Assembly: GCF_004365875.1 (NCBI RefSeq)
Contig: NZ_SODF01000003.1
Span: 1,039,763-1,103,762 of the forward strand
DNA: 64,000 nucleotides
Origin: Kribbella kalugense
Lineage (GTDB): Bacteria > Actinomycetota > Actinomycetes > Propionibacteriales > Kribbellaceae
Direction: 5' to 3'
In this document: in pieces, positions 1 to 8,191 of the stretch
Layout: the number at the start of each line of letters is the position of its first letter
How positions within the stretch are numbered: the stretch's first letter is position 1
The notes under the pieces: model-generated
Told to the model about the DNA's origin: nothing
Database searches by the model: none
Seen by the model: only the letters and a program-made list of their open reading frames with translations
Position numbers and translations under genes: made by a program

Positions 1-113
1 CCGTCGAGCCAGAACGCGACCGGCTCGCCGGCCAGCAGCTCGCGGTAGACCGTCTCACCGTCGAGCGCCCGGTCGAGCGTCCGGACGGACCAGCTCAGCG
101 CACTCACCAGCAC
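1..113 (-). CDS. Chorismate-binding enzyme, PabB-like (5' end only, cut by window edge)
   Basis: Reading leftward from a GTG at 113 (or 107) there is an open frame of about 37 codons that runs off the window. The N-terminal residues end in EPVAFWLDG, which resembles the start of aminodeoxychorismate synthase component I, where an FWLD segment follows a short helical lead-in. That enzyme family makes aminodeoxychorismate for folate. Only the extreme N-terminus is present, with no catalytic residues, so the family call rests on one short motif. No strong ribosome binding site is visible. Confidence 0.4.
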   Translation of the reverse strand, partial: MLVSALSWSVRTLDRALDGETVYRELLAGEPVAFWLD

Positions 114-150
114 ACCGTACCCAGCGTGAGCGCCGAGCGGACCCCAGCGG

Positions 151-930
151 TCAGGAGATGGTCAAAGCGACCTTCGTGCGCATCGCCGTGATGCGGCGGA
201 TCGGGATCGCGACCTCGAGTCCGTCCTTCGATTCCGCGCGGTCCGCGAGCCAACCGGCCGCGGTGTCTCGCCGGACGTCCGGCGTACCCGGGAGGTAGAG
301 GGCGTTCACCAGCCGCATGGCGTCGTCGCGGCTGCGGATCATGTACACGTACCGCTCCCGCTGGCTCTCCATCACGTCGAACCCGGCGTGACGGAGCTGG
401 TCCTTCAGCTCGGTGATCTCGCCACCGGCCGGGAACTGCGGCGTCGACCGCAGCCGCGTGGTCAGACCGCTCAACGTACGGATGTCACCCCGCCGCAGCG
501 GCCGTACGGCGGGCACGATCGCGGCCAGCACTCCGCCGCGCCGCAGTACTCGGGCCGCCTCCGCGAGCACCTCCGTGAGCGGCTGCAGGACCATCAGGCC
601 CATCGAGCAGGTGACGACGTCGAAGACCTCGTTCGCGAACGGCAGGTGCAGCGCGTCGGCCTGCACCTTGGGTCCGGGCGCACCGGCGAGCTGGGCCGGG
701 TTGTTGTCGACACCGACCACCCAGCGTCCGTACAGCTCGCGCGCGACCGGCCCGTTGCCGCAGGCGAGGTCGAGCACCCTGCGCGCCTCGCCGGAAACGG
801 CGCGGACCAGCCAGCGGTACGGCGTATGGTCGCCGGCCACCGCCCGGGACAGCAGGGCCTCGGTGCTACCCGGAGCCGCGGTGTGGAACTCCCGCAGGTA
901 CTCCGGCCAGTTGATCGGATTCTCAGACAT
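151..930 (-). CDS. Class I SAM-dependent methyltransferase
   Basis: This 259-aa protein has the SAM-binding glycine motif VLDLACGNG at residues 52-60, an acidic loop at D75 (VGVDNN), and the motif II-like ADALHLPF at 91-98, as in Methyltransf_11 proteins. The C-terminal third is probably substrate-specific. It is followed after 37 nt by the PabB-like gene on the same strand, and ideR lies 70 nt upstream, also on this strand. No substrate can be read from sequence. The fold is secure; the reaction is not. Confidence 0.85.
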   Translation of the reverse strand: MSENPINWPEYLREFHTAAPGSTEALLSRAVAGDHTPYRWLVRAVSGEARRVLDLACGNGPVARELYGRWVVGVDNNPAQLAGAPGPKVQADALHLPFANEVFDVVTCSMGLMVLQPLTEVLAEAARVLRRGGVLAAIVPAVRPLRRGDIRTLSGLTTRLRSTPQFPAGGEITELKDQLRHAGFDVMESQRERYVYMIRSRDDAMRLVNALYLPGTPDVRRDTAAGWLADRAESKDGLEVAIPIRRITAMRTKVALTIS

Positions 931-1000
931 TGCGGACCGACGCTACCCGCCCGCAACCCGACGTACCGCATCGGGTGCTCAGCGTTAACGCAGCTTTGAC

Positions 1001-1705
1001 TCAGACCAGGCTGACGAAGATGTGGCCGGCCGTCTCGTCGCTGATGACGCCACCGGCTTCGCGGCTGCCCATCAGCACGCCCTCGGCGTCCAGGGTCGAG
1101 TCGACCTCGCGGCCGGGCAGTGCGCCGGCCTTCCGCAGGATCGCCATCGCGAGGTCGTCGGTCTGCACCGGCTCGGCGATTCGCCGGACCAGCACCCGCA
1201 CGCTCTCGCCGGTGGCCTGGTCGAGGACCTGGTCCAGCGGCTCGACGCCGATCCGGAACGCGCCGATGTCACTCGCCGTACCGTCCAGCTGCAGCTCCTC
1301 CAGGCCCGGGATCGGGTTGCCGTACGGCGACTCGGTCGGGTTGTCGAGGATCTTCAGCAGTCGCAGCTCGACCGCGTCACTCATCACGTGTTCCCAGCGG
1401 CAGGCCTCGGCGTGCACGTCTTCCCACTCCAGGCCGATCACGTCGACCAGCAGCCGCTCGGCCAGCCGGTGCTTGCGCATCACCCGGACGGCTTGCTTGC
1501 GACCGACGTCCGTGAGCTCCAGGTGGCGGTCGCCCTCCACCTTGATCAATCCGTCCCGTTCCATCCGGCCGACCGTCTGGCTGACCGTCGGACCGGACTG
1601 GTGCAGCCGCTCGGCAATCCGTGCCCGCAACGGCAGGATCCCCTCTTCTTCCAGCTCGTAGACGGTCCGCAGGTACATCTCGGTGGTATCGATCAGCTCG
1701 CTCAC
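1001..1705 (-). CDS. ideR: Iron-dependent transcriptional repressor of the DtxR/IdeR family
   Basis: A 234-aa cytosolic regulator with an N-terminal winged helix (ARIAERLHQSGPTVSQTV, about residues 28-45), a dimerization/metal domain and a C-terminal SH3-like domain. From the GTG at 1705 the metal ligands fall at the classic DtxR numbers: M10, H79, E83, H98, C102, E105 and H106. That match is why I prefer this start to ATG 1714 or GTG 1720. Family members bind Fe(II) and repress siderophore and iron-uptake genes. An iron-box-like palindrome lies just upstream (1723-1741), suggesting autoregulation, and efeUOB in this window carries matching boxes. Confidence 0.93.
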   Translation of the reverse strand: MSELIDTTEMYLRTVYELEEEGILPLRARIAERLHQSGPTVSQTVGRMERDGLIKVEGDRHLELTDVGRKQAVRVMRKHRLAERLLVDVIGLEWEDVHAEACRWEHVMSDAVELRLLKILDNPTESPYGNPIPGLEELQLDGTASDIGAFRIGVEPLDQVLDQATGESVRVLVRRIAEPVQTDDLAMAILRKAGALPGREVDSTLDAEGVLMGSREAGGVISDETAGHIFVSLV

Positions 1706-1722
1706 GACAACCATTCTCACCT

Positions 1723-1741
1723 ATGTAGGCAAGCCTTACCC
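1723..1741. promoter_or_regulatory. Iron-box-like operator between ideR and the photolyase gene
   Basis: The sequence contains TAGGCAAGCCTTACC around an AGGC-AA-GCCT palindrome. It resembles the second half of the IdeR/DmdR consensus TTAGGTTAGGCTAACCTAA, with several mismatches. It lies in the short gap between divergent ideR and phr, so it could control ideR and perhaps also phr. It is weaker than the boxes at 49932-49966. Confidence 0.5.
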
Positions 1742-1766
1742 AATTCGCGATGGGTACAGGGGGAAG

Positions 1767-3080
1767 ATGGGCTCGGTGACGGCTGTGATGTGGTTCCGGC
1801 GCGACCTCCGGCTGGGCGACAACCCGGCATTACTTGACGCCGTCGCCGCGGGTGGCGGGCGAGTACTCGGAGTGTTCGTACTGGATCCGTTGCTCTGGGA
1901 TCGTTCCGGTGATCCACGGCGGAATCGCTTGGCCGCGTCGCTCCGCAGCCTGTCCGAATCGATCGGCGGGCGGCTCGTCGTACGGCGGGGCGATCCGGCA
2001 ACCGTCGTACCGGCGATCGCGGCCGAGGTCGGGGCGGCGAGCGTGCACGTCAGCGCGGACTACGCGCCCTACGGACAACAACGCGATCAAGAAGTTGAAG
2101 CCTCATTGAAGTGTCCGCTGGTGCGGACAGGATCGCCGTACGCCGTTGCGCCGGGGCGGGTGCTCAATCAGCAGAGGCGTTCGTACCAGGTGTTCACGCC
2201 GTACTTCAAAGCGTGGTTGGCGCACGGATGGCGGCAGCCGGCGGAGGCGCCGGCGGACGTGACGTGGGTGAAGGCGTCCAGCGAGGAACTGCCGCTCGGT
2301 GCTGACGATGCGGGCGAGGGGGCGGCGCTCAAGCACTGGAAGGCGTACCTCGAGGACGTTGCGGCGTACGACGACGAGCGGGACCGGCCCGATCTGGACA
2401 GCACCTCGCGGATGTCGATTCCGTTGAAGTACGGCGAGATCCACCCGCGGACGATGCTCGCCGACCTGGCTCGCAAACGCAGCGCCGGCGCGGAGGCATA
2501 CCGGCGCGAGGTGGCCTGGCGCGAGTTCTGCGCGGACCTCCTCGCGCGGCACCCGCAGGCCGCCTGGAAGCCGCTGCGTCCGGAGTTCGACAAGATGCAG
2601 TACGACGAACCCGGCGAACTGTTCGACGCATGGCGTGCGGGCCGGACCGGGTTCCCTTTCGTGGACGCCGGAATGCGACAGCTGGCCGAGACCGGGTTCA
2701 TGCACAACCGGGTGCGGATGGTCGTCGCGTCGTTCCTGGTCAAGGATCTCCACGTCCATTGGCGGTTCGGCGCCCGCTGGTTCATGCGCTCGCTGCGCGA
2801 CGGCGATCTCGCATCGAACGCGCTCAACTGGCAGTGGGTGGCCGGCTGCGGCGCGGACGCGGCGCCGTACTTCCGGATCTTCAACCCGGTCGGGCAGGGA
2901 CTGAAGTTCGACCCCGACGGTGACTACGTCCGCCGGTGGGTGCCCGAGTTGCGGCACCTCGACGGCAAGGCCGCGCACGAGCCCTGGCGGTACGACGCCA
3001 GCGGCTACCCGGATCCGATCGTCGACCACGCCGAGGCCCGCCGCGAGGCGCTCCGCCGGTACGACGCGATGCGCTCTTGA
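1767..3080 (+). CDS. phr: Deoxyribodipyrimidine photolyase (class I CPD photolyase/cryptochrome family)
   Basis: The 437-aa product opens with an antenna-binding alpha/beta domain (VMWFRRDLRLGDNPAL, about residues 7-22). It ends with the helical FAD domain, including GRTGFPFVDAGMRQL and MHNRVRM near residues 292-318 and LNWQWVAGCGADAAPYFRIFNP near 353-374, the most conserved part of the family. It repairs UV pyrimidine dimers using light. I start at ATG 1767, preceded by GGGGGAAG, because longer in-frame starts overlap ideR and lack similarity. An iron-box-like site lies in the shared promoter region. A photoreceptor-type cryptochrome cannot be excluded. Confidence 0.95.
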   Translation: MGSVTAVMWFRRDLRLGDNPALLDAVAAGGGRVLGVFVLDPLLWDRSGDPRRNRLAASLRSLSESIGGRLVVRRGDPATVVPAIAAEVGAASVHVSADYAPYGQQRDQEVEASLKCPLVRTGSPYAVAPGRVLNQQRRSYQVFTPYFKAWLAHGWRQPAEAPADVTWVKASSEELPLGADDAGEGAALKHWKAYLEDVAAYDDERDRPDLDSTSRMSIPLKYGEIHPRTMLADLARKRSAGAEAYRREVAWREFCADLLARHPQAAWKPLRPEFDKMQYDEPGELFDAWRAGRTGFPFVDAGMRQLAETGFMHNRVRMVVASFLVKDLHVHWRFGARWFMRSLRDGDLASNALNWQWVAGCGADAAPYFRIFNPVGQGLKFDPDGDYVRRWVPELRHLDGKAAHEPWRYDASGYPDPIVDHAEARREALRRYDAMRS

Positions 3081-3120
3081 CGGAGGCTTACCTCGCAGCC
3101 CTATAGTACTAGGTAACTAG
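3077..3120 (+). promoter_or_regulatory. Promoter and overlapping operator of the YtrA-type operon
   Basis: TTGACG at 3077-3082 and TATAGT at 3102-3107 form near-consensus -35 and -10 boxes with a long 19-bp spacer. TAGTACTA (a palindrome) and CTAG-GTAA-CTAG directly follow and overlap the -10, the expected place for a GntR repressor site. The -35 starts in the stop codon of the photolyase gene. Confidence 0.6.
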
Positions 3121-3136
3121 ATGAATGGGGTTGGAG

Positions 3137-3529
3137 ATGATCGAGTTCCATCTGGACGGCCGGTCGGGGGTGTCGCCGTACCAGCAGATCGTCCAGCAGG
3201 TCCGCAACGCGCTCCGGCTCGGTCTGCTGCGCGAAGGGGACCAGCTGCCGACCGTGAAGGACGTGGTCGCGGCGCTGGCGATCAACCCGAACACGGTGCT
3301 CAAGGCGTACCGCGAACTGGAGCACGAGGGCCTGGTCCAGGCCCGGCCGGGCCGCGGCACGTTCGTGACCCGCACGCTCACCGACAACACCCTCGCCGCG
3401 CACGGTCCGCTCCGGCAGGACCTCCGCCGCTGGCTCGCGAAGGCGCGCAAGGCCGGCCTCGACGACGAGAGCATCGAGGCGCTGTTCCTGACAACCTTTC
3501 GGTCCGCCGCTCAGGAGGACATAGCGTGA
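3137..3529 (+). CDS. GntR-family regulator, YtrA subfamily
   Basis: The 130-aa protein has an N-terminal GntR winged helix (SPYQQIVQQVRNALRLG, then VKDVVAALAINPNTVLKAYRELEHEGLV, about residues 14-70) and only a short helical tail, which is the YtrA architecture. These repressors usually control the ABC exporter genes beside them. The next two genes encode an ATPase and a permease, and the stop overlaps the next GTG, so this is one operon. ATG 3137 gives the usual family N-terminus MIEFHLD; ATG 3125 is an alternative. Confidence 0.9.
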   Translation: MIEFHLDGRSGVSPYQQIVQQVRNALRLGLLREGDQLPTVKDVVAALAINPNTVLKAYRELEHEGLVQARPGRGTFVTRTLTDNTLAAHGPLRQDLRRWLAKARKAGLDDESIEALFLTTFRSAAQEDIA

Positions 3530-4404
3530 ATACAGTGCTGCAGGCCCAGGGGTTGGGCAAGAGATACGGTCGGCGGTGGGCGTTGACCGATTGCGACTTG
3601 GAGGTTCCGGCCGGGCATGTGGTCGGGCTGGTTGGGCCTAACGGGGCGGGTAAGAGCACGCTGCTGAATCTGGCGGTCGGGATGCTGACGCCGAGTGCGG
3701 GGTCGGTCGAGGTGCTGGGAGCGGCGGCCGGGACGCAGCAGGCCAAGGTCGGGTACGTCGCTCAGGACACGCCGACGTACGCCCGGTTGAGTGTCGCGGA
3801 TCATCTCCGGCTCGGTGCGCGACTCAATCCCGCGTGGGACGAATCCCTTGCCCAGCGACGACTTCAGCACTTGAAATTCGATCCGAAGCAGCGCGCGGGC
3901 AAGCTGTCCGGTGGTCAGCGAGCCCAGCTCGCGCTCACCCTCGGCCTGGCCAAGCGACCCGAACTGCTGATCCTCGACGAGCCGGTCGCCGCACTCGATC
4001 CGCTAGCTCGGCGTGAGTTCCTGCAGGACCTGATGGAGGCGGTCGCCGAACAAGAGCTCAGCGTCTTGCTGTCCTCGCACCTCGTCTCCGACGTGGAACG
4101 CGCCTGCGACTACCTGATCGTCCTCGTGGACTCCCGGGTGCAGGTCAGCGGCGAGATCGACACGTTGCTGGCAACACACTTCCGGCTGACCGGTCCGCGG
4201 CGCGATCCGAAGGACCTGCCGCGCGACCAGCACGTCGTGACCGAGAGCCACACCGACCGGCAGTCGACGTACCTGATCCGGACCGAGAAACCGATCCTCG
4301 ATCCGGCCTGGAACGTCACCCAACTCACGCTCGAGGATCTCGTGCTGGCCTACATGGGCCGCGACGTCCAGCCGGAGCGTCCCGTGCTGGAGGTGCAGCG
4401 ATGA
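3526..4404 (+). CDS. ABC transporter ATP-binding protein
   Basis: A 292-aa ATPase with Walker A GPNGAGKST near residues 40-48, signature LSGGQRAQ near 127-134 and Walker B LLILDEP near 147-153, followed by an H-loop (SSHL). The GTG at 3526 has a good AGGAGG site and overlaps the regulator's stop codon. The domain after residue 215 is not conserved NBD and is probably a regulatory tail. It should pair with the downstream ABC-2 permease as an exporter; YtrA-linked transporters often respond to cell-envelope agents, but the cargo is unknown. Confidence 0.93.
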   Translation: MNTVLQAQGLGKRYGRRWALTDCDLEVPAGHVVGLVGPNGAGKSTLLNLAVGMLTPSAGSVEVLGAAAGTQQAKVGYVAQDTPTYARLSVADHLRLGARLNPAWDESLAQRRLQHLKFDPKQRAGKLSGGQRAQLALTLGLAKRPELLILDEPVAALDPLARREFLQDLMEAVAEQELSVLLSSHLVSDVERACDYLIVLVDSRVQVSGEIDTLLATHFRLTGPRRDPKDLPRDQHVVTESHTDRQSTYLIRTEKPILDPAWNVTQLTLEDLVLAYMGRDVQPERPVLEVQR

Positions 4405-5462
4405 TCTGGTTGACCTGGCGACAGTTCCGCGTCCAGTTCCTGGTGGTCGCGTCGGTGATCCTGGCCGCCGCGATCGTCCTCGCCCTCAAGGGACCGGGAC
4501 TCGCCGACGAGTACCGGCAGCTCACGACCCAATTCATCCAGAACCTCGCGTTCCAGCGCCTCAACCCCCTGCTGTACGTCGTCGGTCAGGTGATGCTGTA
4601 CGCCGTACCTCCGGTGATCGGAGCGTTCTGGGGCGCACCGCTGATCGCGCGCGAACTCGAGACCGGGACGCACCGGCTGGTCTGGAGCCAGAGCATCTCC
4701 CGGTCGCGCTGGCTCGCGACGAAGGTCGGAGTCACCGGCCTCACCGCGATCGCGATCACCGGCCTGCTCAGCCTCGCCGTCACCTGGTGGGCCGATCCGA
4801 TCGACAAGGCGATCAACGCCGGGCAGGACTCGAACACCTACCTACCGCGGATGTTCCCGCCGGTCTTCTCCGCGCGCGGGCTGGTCCCGGTCGGGTACGC
4901 GGCCTTCGCCTTCGCTCTCGGGGTCGCGGTGGGTCTGCTGGTACGCCGTACCGTGGTCGCGCTCGCGGTCACCCTGGCGGCCGTGATCCTGGTGGAGATC
5001 CTCGCACCGCACTTCATCCGGCCGCACCTGCTCGCGCCGACGGAGCAGTACATCGTCGTGACGTCCGACAACATCCGGGGCTTCGGGCTCAGCGGCGACG
5101 GGCCGAATCCACGGGTGGTGATGATCGAGGTCGCGTCCGGAGCGGTCGGCGGCTGGAAGCTGTCCGACACGACCGTGAATAAGGCCGGCAAGAAGGTGGG
5201 CCTGCCGAACTGGGTGGTCGACTGTGCGCCGCGGCCCCCGGGCGGGTCGGACGGCGCCACCGTGTCGAGCCGGGGCGCCGTGTCGGCGAAGGCGGCCGCC
5301 TGTTACCAGCGGCTGGCCGACGAAGGGTACCGGCAGCACATCAAGTACTTCACTGCCGACAAGTTCTGGCCGCTGCAATGGCGGGAGTTCGGGTTCTTCC
5401 TGCTGCTGGCGTTGGCGCTGACCGGGTTCAGTTTCTGGCGGATCCGGCGCGACCTGTCCTGA
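4401..5462 (+). CDS. ABC-2 type transporter permease
   Basis: The 353-aa membrane protein starts at an ATG overlapping the ATPase stop (ATGA). It has a TM helix near residues 11-30, four more between about 65 and 205, a long extracytoplasmic segment from about 210 to 325, and a final TM before a basic RIRRDLS tail. The large loop between the last two helices is notable and may be a sensing or substrate domain. It forms an exporter with the preceding ATPase. Its end overlaps the convergent APC permease gene by 35 bp. Confidence 0.85.
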   Translation: MIWLTWRQFRVQFLVVASVILAAAIVLALKGPGLADEYRQLTTQFIQNLAFQRLNPLLYVVGQVMLYAVPPVIGAFWGAPLIARELETGTHRLVWSQSISRSRWLATKVGVTGLTAIAITGLLSLAVTWWADPIDKAINAGQDSNTYLPRMFPPVFSARGLVPVGYAAFAFALGVAVGLLVRRTVVALAVTLAAVILVEILAPHFIRPHLLAPTEQYIVVTSDNIRGFGLSGDGPNPRVVMIEVASGAVGGWKLSDTTVNKAGKKVGLPNWVVDCAPRPPGGSDGATVSSRGAVSAKAAACYQRLADEGYRQHIKYFTADKFWPLQWREFGFFLLLALALTGFSFWRIRRDLS

Positions 5463-6687
5463 AACGCCGTACCAGCAGGGCTGCGGCGAGGAGAGCCGCG
5501 GCGACGACGGCCGACGTCCACGGCAGCGTGACTGCGAGGACGAGGCAACCAGTCAGGCCGATCACGTTGACGGCGCGAGGCCAGCGACGTTGATCGGCCG
5601 GCTGGGTGAAGGCCGAGGCGTTCGCAATCGCGTAGTACAGCAGGACACCGAACGACGAGAAGCCGATCACGCCGCGCAGGTCGGTAGTGAGGACGAGTAC
5701 GCCGACGACCGCGGCGAGTGCGAGCTCGGCGTGGTGCGGGACCTGGTAGCGGGGATGTACGGCGGCCAGCCAGCTGGGCAAGTCCCGGTTGCGGGCCATG
5801 GCGAGCGTGGTACGGCCGACGCCGGCGATCAAGGCGAGCAGTGCGCCGAGGCTGGCGAGCGCGGCACCGATCCGGACGACCGGTACCGCCCAGGCCGCAC
5901 CGACCCCGTCGACTGCGGCTGCGAGGGGCGCCGCGGTCGACGCGGGGTCGCCGGTCCTCAACAGCGCAAGGGCGACGGCGAAGTAGATGCCGATGGCAAT
6001 GATCAGCGCGACGGTGATGGCGCGGGGAATGGTCCTGGCCGGCTCGCGGACCTCCTCCCCCATGGTCGCGATCCGCGCGTAGCCGGCGAACGCGAAGAAG
6101 AGCAGTCCGGCCGACTGCAGGACGCCGTACGCCGAGGTGCCGGTGGAGGCGTGGTGATGGGGCTCACCGGTGTAGAGCAGGATCAGTACGAGGGCGAGTA
6201 CGGCGAGGGTGCAGGTGACGAGGATCCTGGTCAGGCGAGCTGTCTTGGTCACTCCTCGGAGGTTCACCGCAGCCAGGCCCAGGACCGCCACCAACGCCAC
6301 CAAACGCCTCAACCAGTCGATGTCCGTGACGTAGGTTGCGAAGGTCAGCGCCATCGCCGCACACGACGCGGTCTTTCCGATGACGAAGCACCAGCCCGCG
6401 GCGAACCCCCACCACTCCCCTAATCGCTCACGTCCATATACATAGGTCCCACCCGAGACCGGGTACACCGCCGCCAGTTGCGCGGAGGACACTGCGTTGC
6501 AATAGGCAACGACTGCCGCGATCCCGAGTCCGATCAGCAACCCGGATCCGGCGGCGCGCGCGGCCGGCGACCAGACCGCGAACACGCCGGCACCAACCAT
6601 CGACCCCAGCCCGATCACTACCGCGTCGCCGACTCCCAGCCGCCGAGCGAGACCGGGGCCGCTCGGCGCGGGCTGGGGCGAGTTCAA
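5428..6687 (-). CDS. APC-superfamily amino acid/polyamine permease
   Basis: The product is about 419 aa with some 12 hydrophobic helices. It begins with the family signature VIGLGSMVGAGVF around residues 17-29, part of the substrate-binding first helix, and has the charged loop EEVREPARTIPRAI typical of APC carriers. I place the start at TTG 6687, one base after the HIT gene's stop, because the frame upstream overlaps that gene and shows no family similarity. The TTG has no convincing ribosome binding site, so translation may be coupled to the HIT gene. The amino acid carried is not determinable. Confidence 0.85.
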   Translation of the reverse strand: MNSPQPAPSGPGLARRLGVGDAVVIGLGSMVGAGVFAVWSPAARAAGSGLLIGLGIAAVVAYCNAVSSAQLAAVYPVSGGTYVYGRERLGEWWGFAAGWCFVIGKTASCAAMALTFATYVTDIDWLRRLVALVAVLGLAAVNLRGVTKTARLTRILVTCTLAVLALVLILLYTGEPHHHASTGTSAYGVLQSAGLLFFAFAGYARIATMGEEVREPARTIPRAITVALIIAIGIYFAVALALLRTGDPASTAAPLAAAVDGVGAAWAVPVVRIGAALASLGALLALIAGVGRTTLAMARNRDLPSWLAAVHPRYQVPHHAELALAAVVGVLVLTTDLRGVIGFSSFGVLLYYAIANASAFTQPADQRRWPRAVNVIGLTGCLVLAVTLPWTSAVVAAALLAAALLVRRFRTGRAGSARN

Positions 6688-6688
6688 G

Positions 6689-7228
6689 TCAGTGATCCGT
6701 CGCCAGCGCCGTGGCGATCTTTCGCTCGGCATCGGCGACGACCTCCTTCGGGGCTTCTGGCAGGACGTTGGCCCACACGGCCAGCATCTCCCGCTTGGCC
6801 TCGAGCATGCCCAACGGCCGCGGGTAGAACCACACGTGGAAATGGGCCGAACCGTCGCCCCAACGATAGACATGCACCCGGGCGATGTCGCCGAGCGCGA
6901 GGATGGCCCGCTCGACCCGTGCGACCATCGGCCCGTAACTGCGTGCGAGGCCGTCCGGCAGATCGGCGAAGGAGTCGTGGTGGGCCCGGCTGGTCAGCCA
7001 GACCACGCCGGGGATGGTGACTCCGGTCGCCCGGCACAGCGCCCAGTCGTCGTCGTACCAGAGCGGCTTGTCCTCGGCGGGCAGAGAGTCCGCGGCGTCG
7101 TCCAGGCCGGACAGCCAGCCGCACAGTCCGCAGGGATCCCCGCCGGGCTCGCCGACGCGCGGCGGTTCGGGGATCACCCTGGGCTGCGGGTCGAGCTGGG
7201 TCAGCGGTTCGGCGTACGGAAGTGTCAT
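6689..7228 (-). CDS. HIT-superfamily-like protein
   Basis: A 179-aa cytosolic protein with a CxxC pair (CGLCGW, about residues 33-38) and the histidine motif AHFHVWFYPRP near residues 128-138, a variant of the HIT His-x-His signature without the third His. HIT proteins hydrolyse or transfer nucleotidyl groups. ATG 7228 is chosen for the GGAGG site just before it. The APC permease gene follows almost directly. A large stem-loop (7268-7308) lies 40 nt upstream. Exact activity is unknown, and the altered motif leaves catalysis open. Confidence 0.75.
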   Translation of the reverse strand: MTLPYAEPLTQLDPQPRVIPEPPRVGEPGGDPCGLCGWLSGLDDAADSLPAEDKPLWYDDDWALCRATGVTIPGVVWLTSRAHHDSFADLPDGLARSYGPMVARVERAILALGDIARVHVYRWGDGSAHFHVWFYPRPLGMLEAKREMLAVWANVLPEAPKEVVADAERKIATALATDH

Positions 7229-7267
7229 GGCGGCCTCCATCGCGGCAGCAGGAGATGATGGCCTCAA

Positions 7268-7308
7268 TGAAACACGACTGTTGCAGTTTGTGCAACAGGC
7301 ATGTTTCA
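7268..7308. promoter_or_regulatory. Nested inverted repeat between TetR 3' end and HIT gene
   Basis: CTGTTGCA and TGCAACAG flank a 5-nt loop, and an outer pair TGAAACA/TGTTTCA surrounds them. The right outer arm includes the stop codon of the TetR gene. There is no T-run, so it is a poor intrinsic terminator by itself. The GTTGCA/TGCAAC element also forms the site at 7882-7901, so the same TetR protein may bind here. Confidence 0.5.
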
Positions 7309-7863
7309 GGCCTCGAGCACGCCGCGGAGCACCAGGTCGAGGGTGAGCCGCCGGGTCCGGGACCGCGACCAGTGATGCCGGCCGCGCATGTGCACGTAGG
7401 TGAAGGCCGCCGAGACCATCAGCACCTCGGCCACATCGCTGACCCGGCCGTGCGGATGCAGCGTGCCGTCCGTCTCGCCCTCGCGCAGAAACCGCTCGAA
7501 CGGGTCGAGGAACGACACCGGCCCGTTGCGCGCCTGCTCCTGGTGGAACACCAGATCCGACGACAGCATCAGCGGCAGATGCCGGTCGATCACGTCGAAC
7601 AGCGCCTCCAGCGTCCGGATCAGGCCCTCACGGCCGGTGCCGGAGCCGGCCAGCACCGGCCACATCGTGTCCCGGTAGTCGTCGGCCAGCGCATCCAGCA
7701 GCGAACTCAGCAGCGCCTCGACGGTCAGTCCCTGCCGCCACAGCGTGACCCGGGACCGGCCGACCTTCTCCGCGACCCGCTCCAGCGTCACGCCGGCCCA
7801 GCCGTACTCGGCCAGGACGGCGATGGCCGCCGTCCGCAGCGTCTCGTCCACCGCCACCGTCAT
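7306..7863 (-). CDS. TetR-family transcriptional regulator
   Basis: The 185-aa protein has an N-terminal TetR helix-turn-helix (AAIAVLAEYGWAGVTLERVAEKVGRSRVTLWR, roughly residues 12-44). Position 2 of the recognition region reads RSRVTLWRQ instead of the common KATLYRHF. The remainder is a helical ligand domain. It diverges from the small gene at 7937, with the palindrome 7882-7901 between them, and HIT and APC genes lie downstream on the same strand. The effector is unknown; a drug or metabolite sensor is typical of the family. Confidence 0.9.
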   Translation of the reverse strand: MTVAVDETLRTAAIAVLAEYGWAGVTLERVAEKVGRSRVTLWRQGLTVEALLSSLLDALADDYRDTMWPVLAGSGTGREGLIRTLEALFDVIDRHLPLMLSSDLVFHQEQARNGPVSFLDPFERFLREGETDGTLHPHGRVSDVAEVLMVSAAFTYVHMRGRHHWSRSRTRRLTLDLVLRGVLEA

Positions 7864-7881
7864 CGCGATCCCTCACCTCTT

Positions 7882-7901
7882 GTGCAACATGGTCGTTGCA
7901 C
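7882..7901. promoter_or_regulatory. Putative TetR operator
   Basis: GTGCAAC and GTTGCAC are perfect 7-bp inverted arms separated by 6 bp. The site lies 19 nt upstream of the TetR start and 36 nt before the divergent small gene. A related TGCAAC element recurs at 7268-7308. Confidence 0.6.
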
Positions 7902-7936
7902 TGCACCATGACTGTATCAACCCTCGAGGAGGCCGT

Positions 7937-8191
7937 GTGGACAGCAGGACCGAGCTCCGGGTGCAGTTCACCGATCAGGAACTGGCCGGGCTGACAGCAC
8001 TCGCCGCCGGGCTGCGAGGAGTGGCCGAGGCCGACCTGTCCGAGGAGGACGCGCTGGTCGCGGCGGTGGAGATGGCCCTCACCCGGTTGATCGACGATTT
8101 CGAGGTCCCCGATCCGACGACCCGCGAGCAGGTTCAGGTCGCCCGCGACGACCTGCGCGCGCACTGGATCCGGGGCAGCGCCGGGATCTAG
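7937..8191 (+). CDS. Small hypothetical protein
   Basis: The 84-aa protein starts at a GTG preceded by CGAGGAGG. It is mostly helical and acidic (VQFTDQELAGLTALAAGLRG, then LSEEDALVAAVEMALTRLIDDFEVPD) with no membrane segment or known motif. It is divergent from the TetR gene across the operator at 7882-7901, so it may be a target of that regulator. The 3' end overlaps the convergent aldolase gene by 4 nt. I do not recognise the family. Good start signals and codon bias support a real gene. Confidence 0.65.
   Translation: MDSRTELRVQFTDQELAGLTALAAGLRGVAEADLSEEDALVAAVEMALTRLIDDFEVPDPTTREQVQVARDDLRAHWIRGSAGI

Noticed and set aside
7229-7305. Intrinsic terminator after the TetR gene
   Set aside because: The nested stem is strong but has no T-run on either strand, so I list it as regulatory, not as a terminator.
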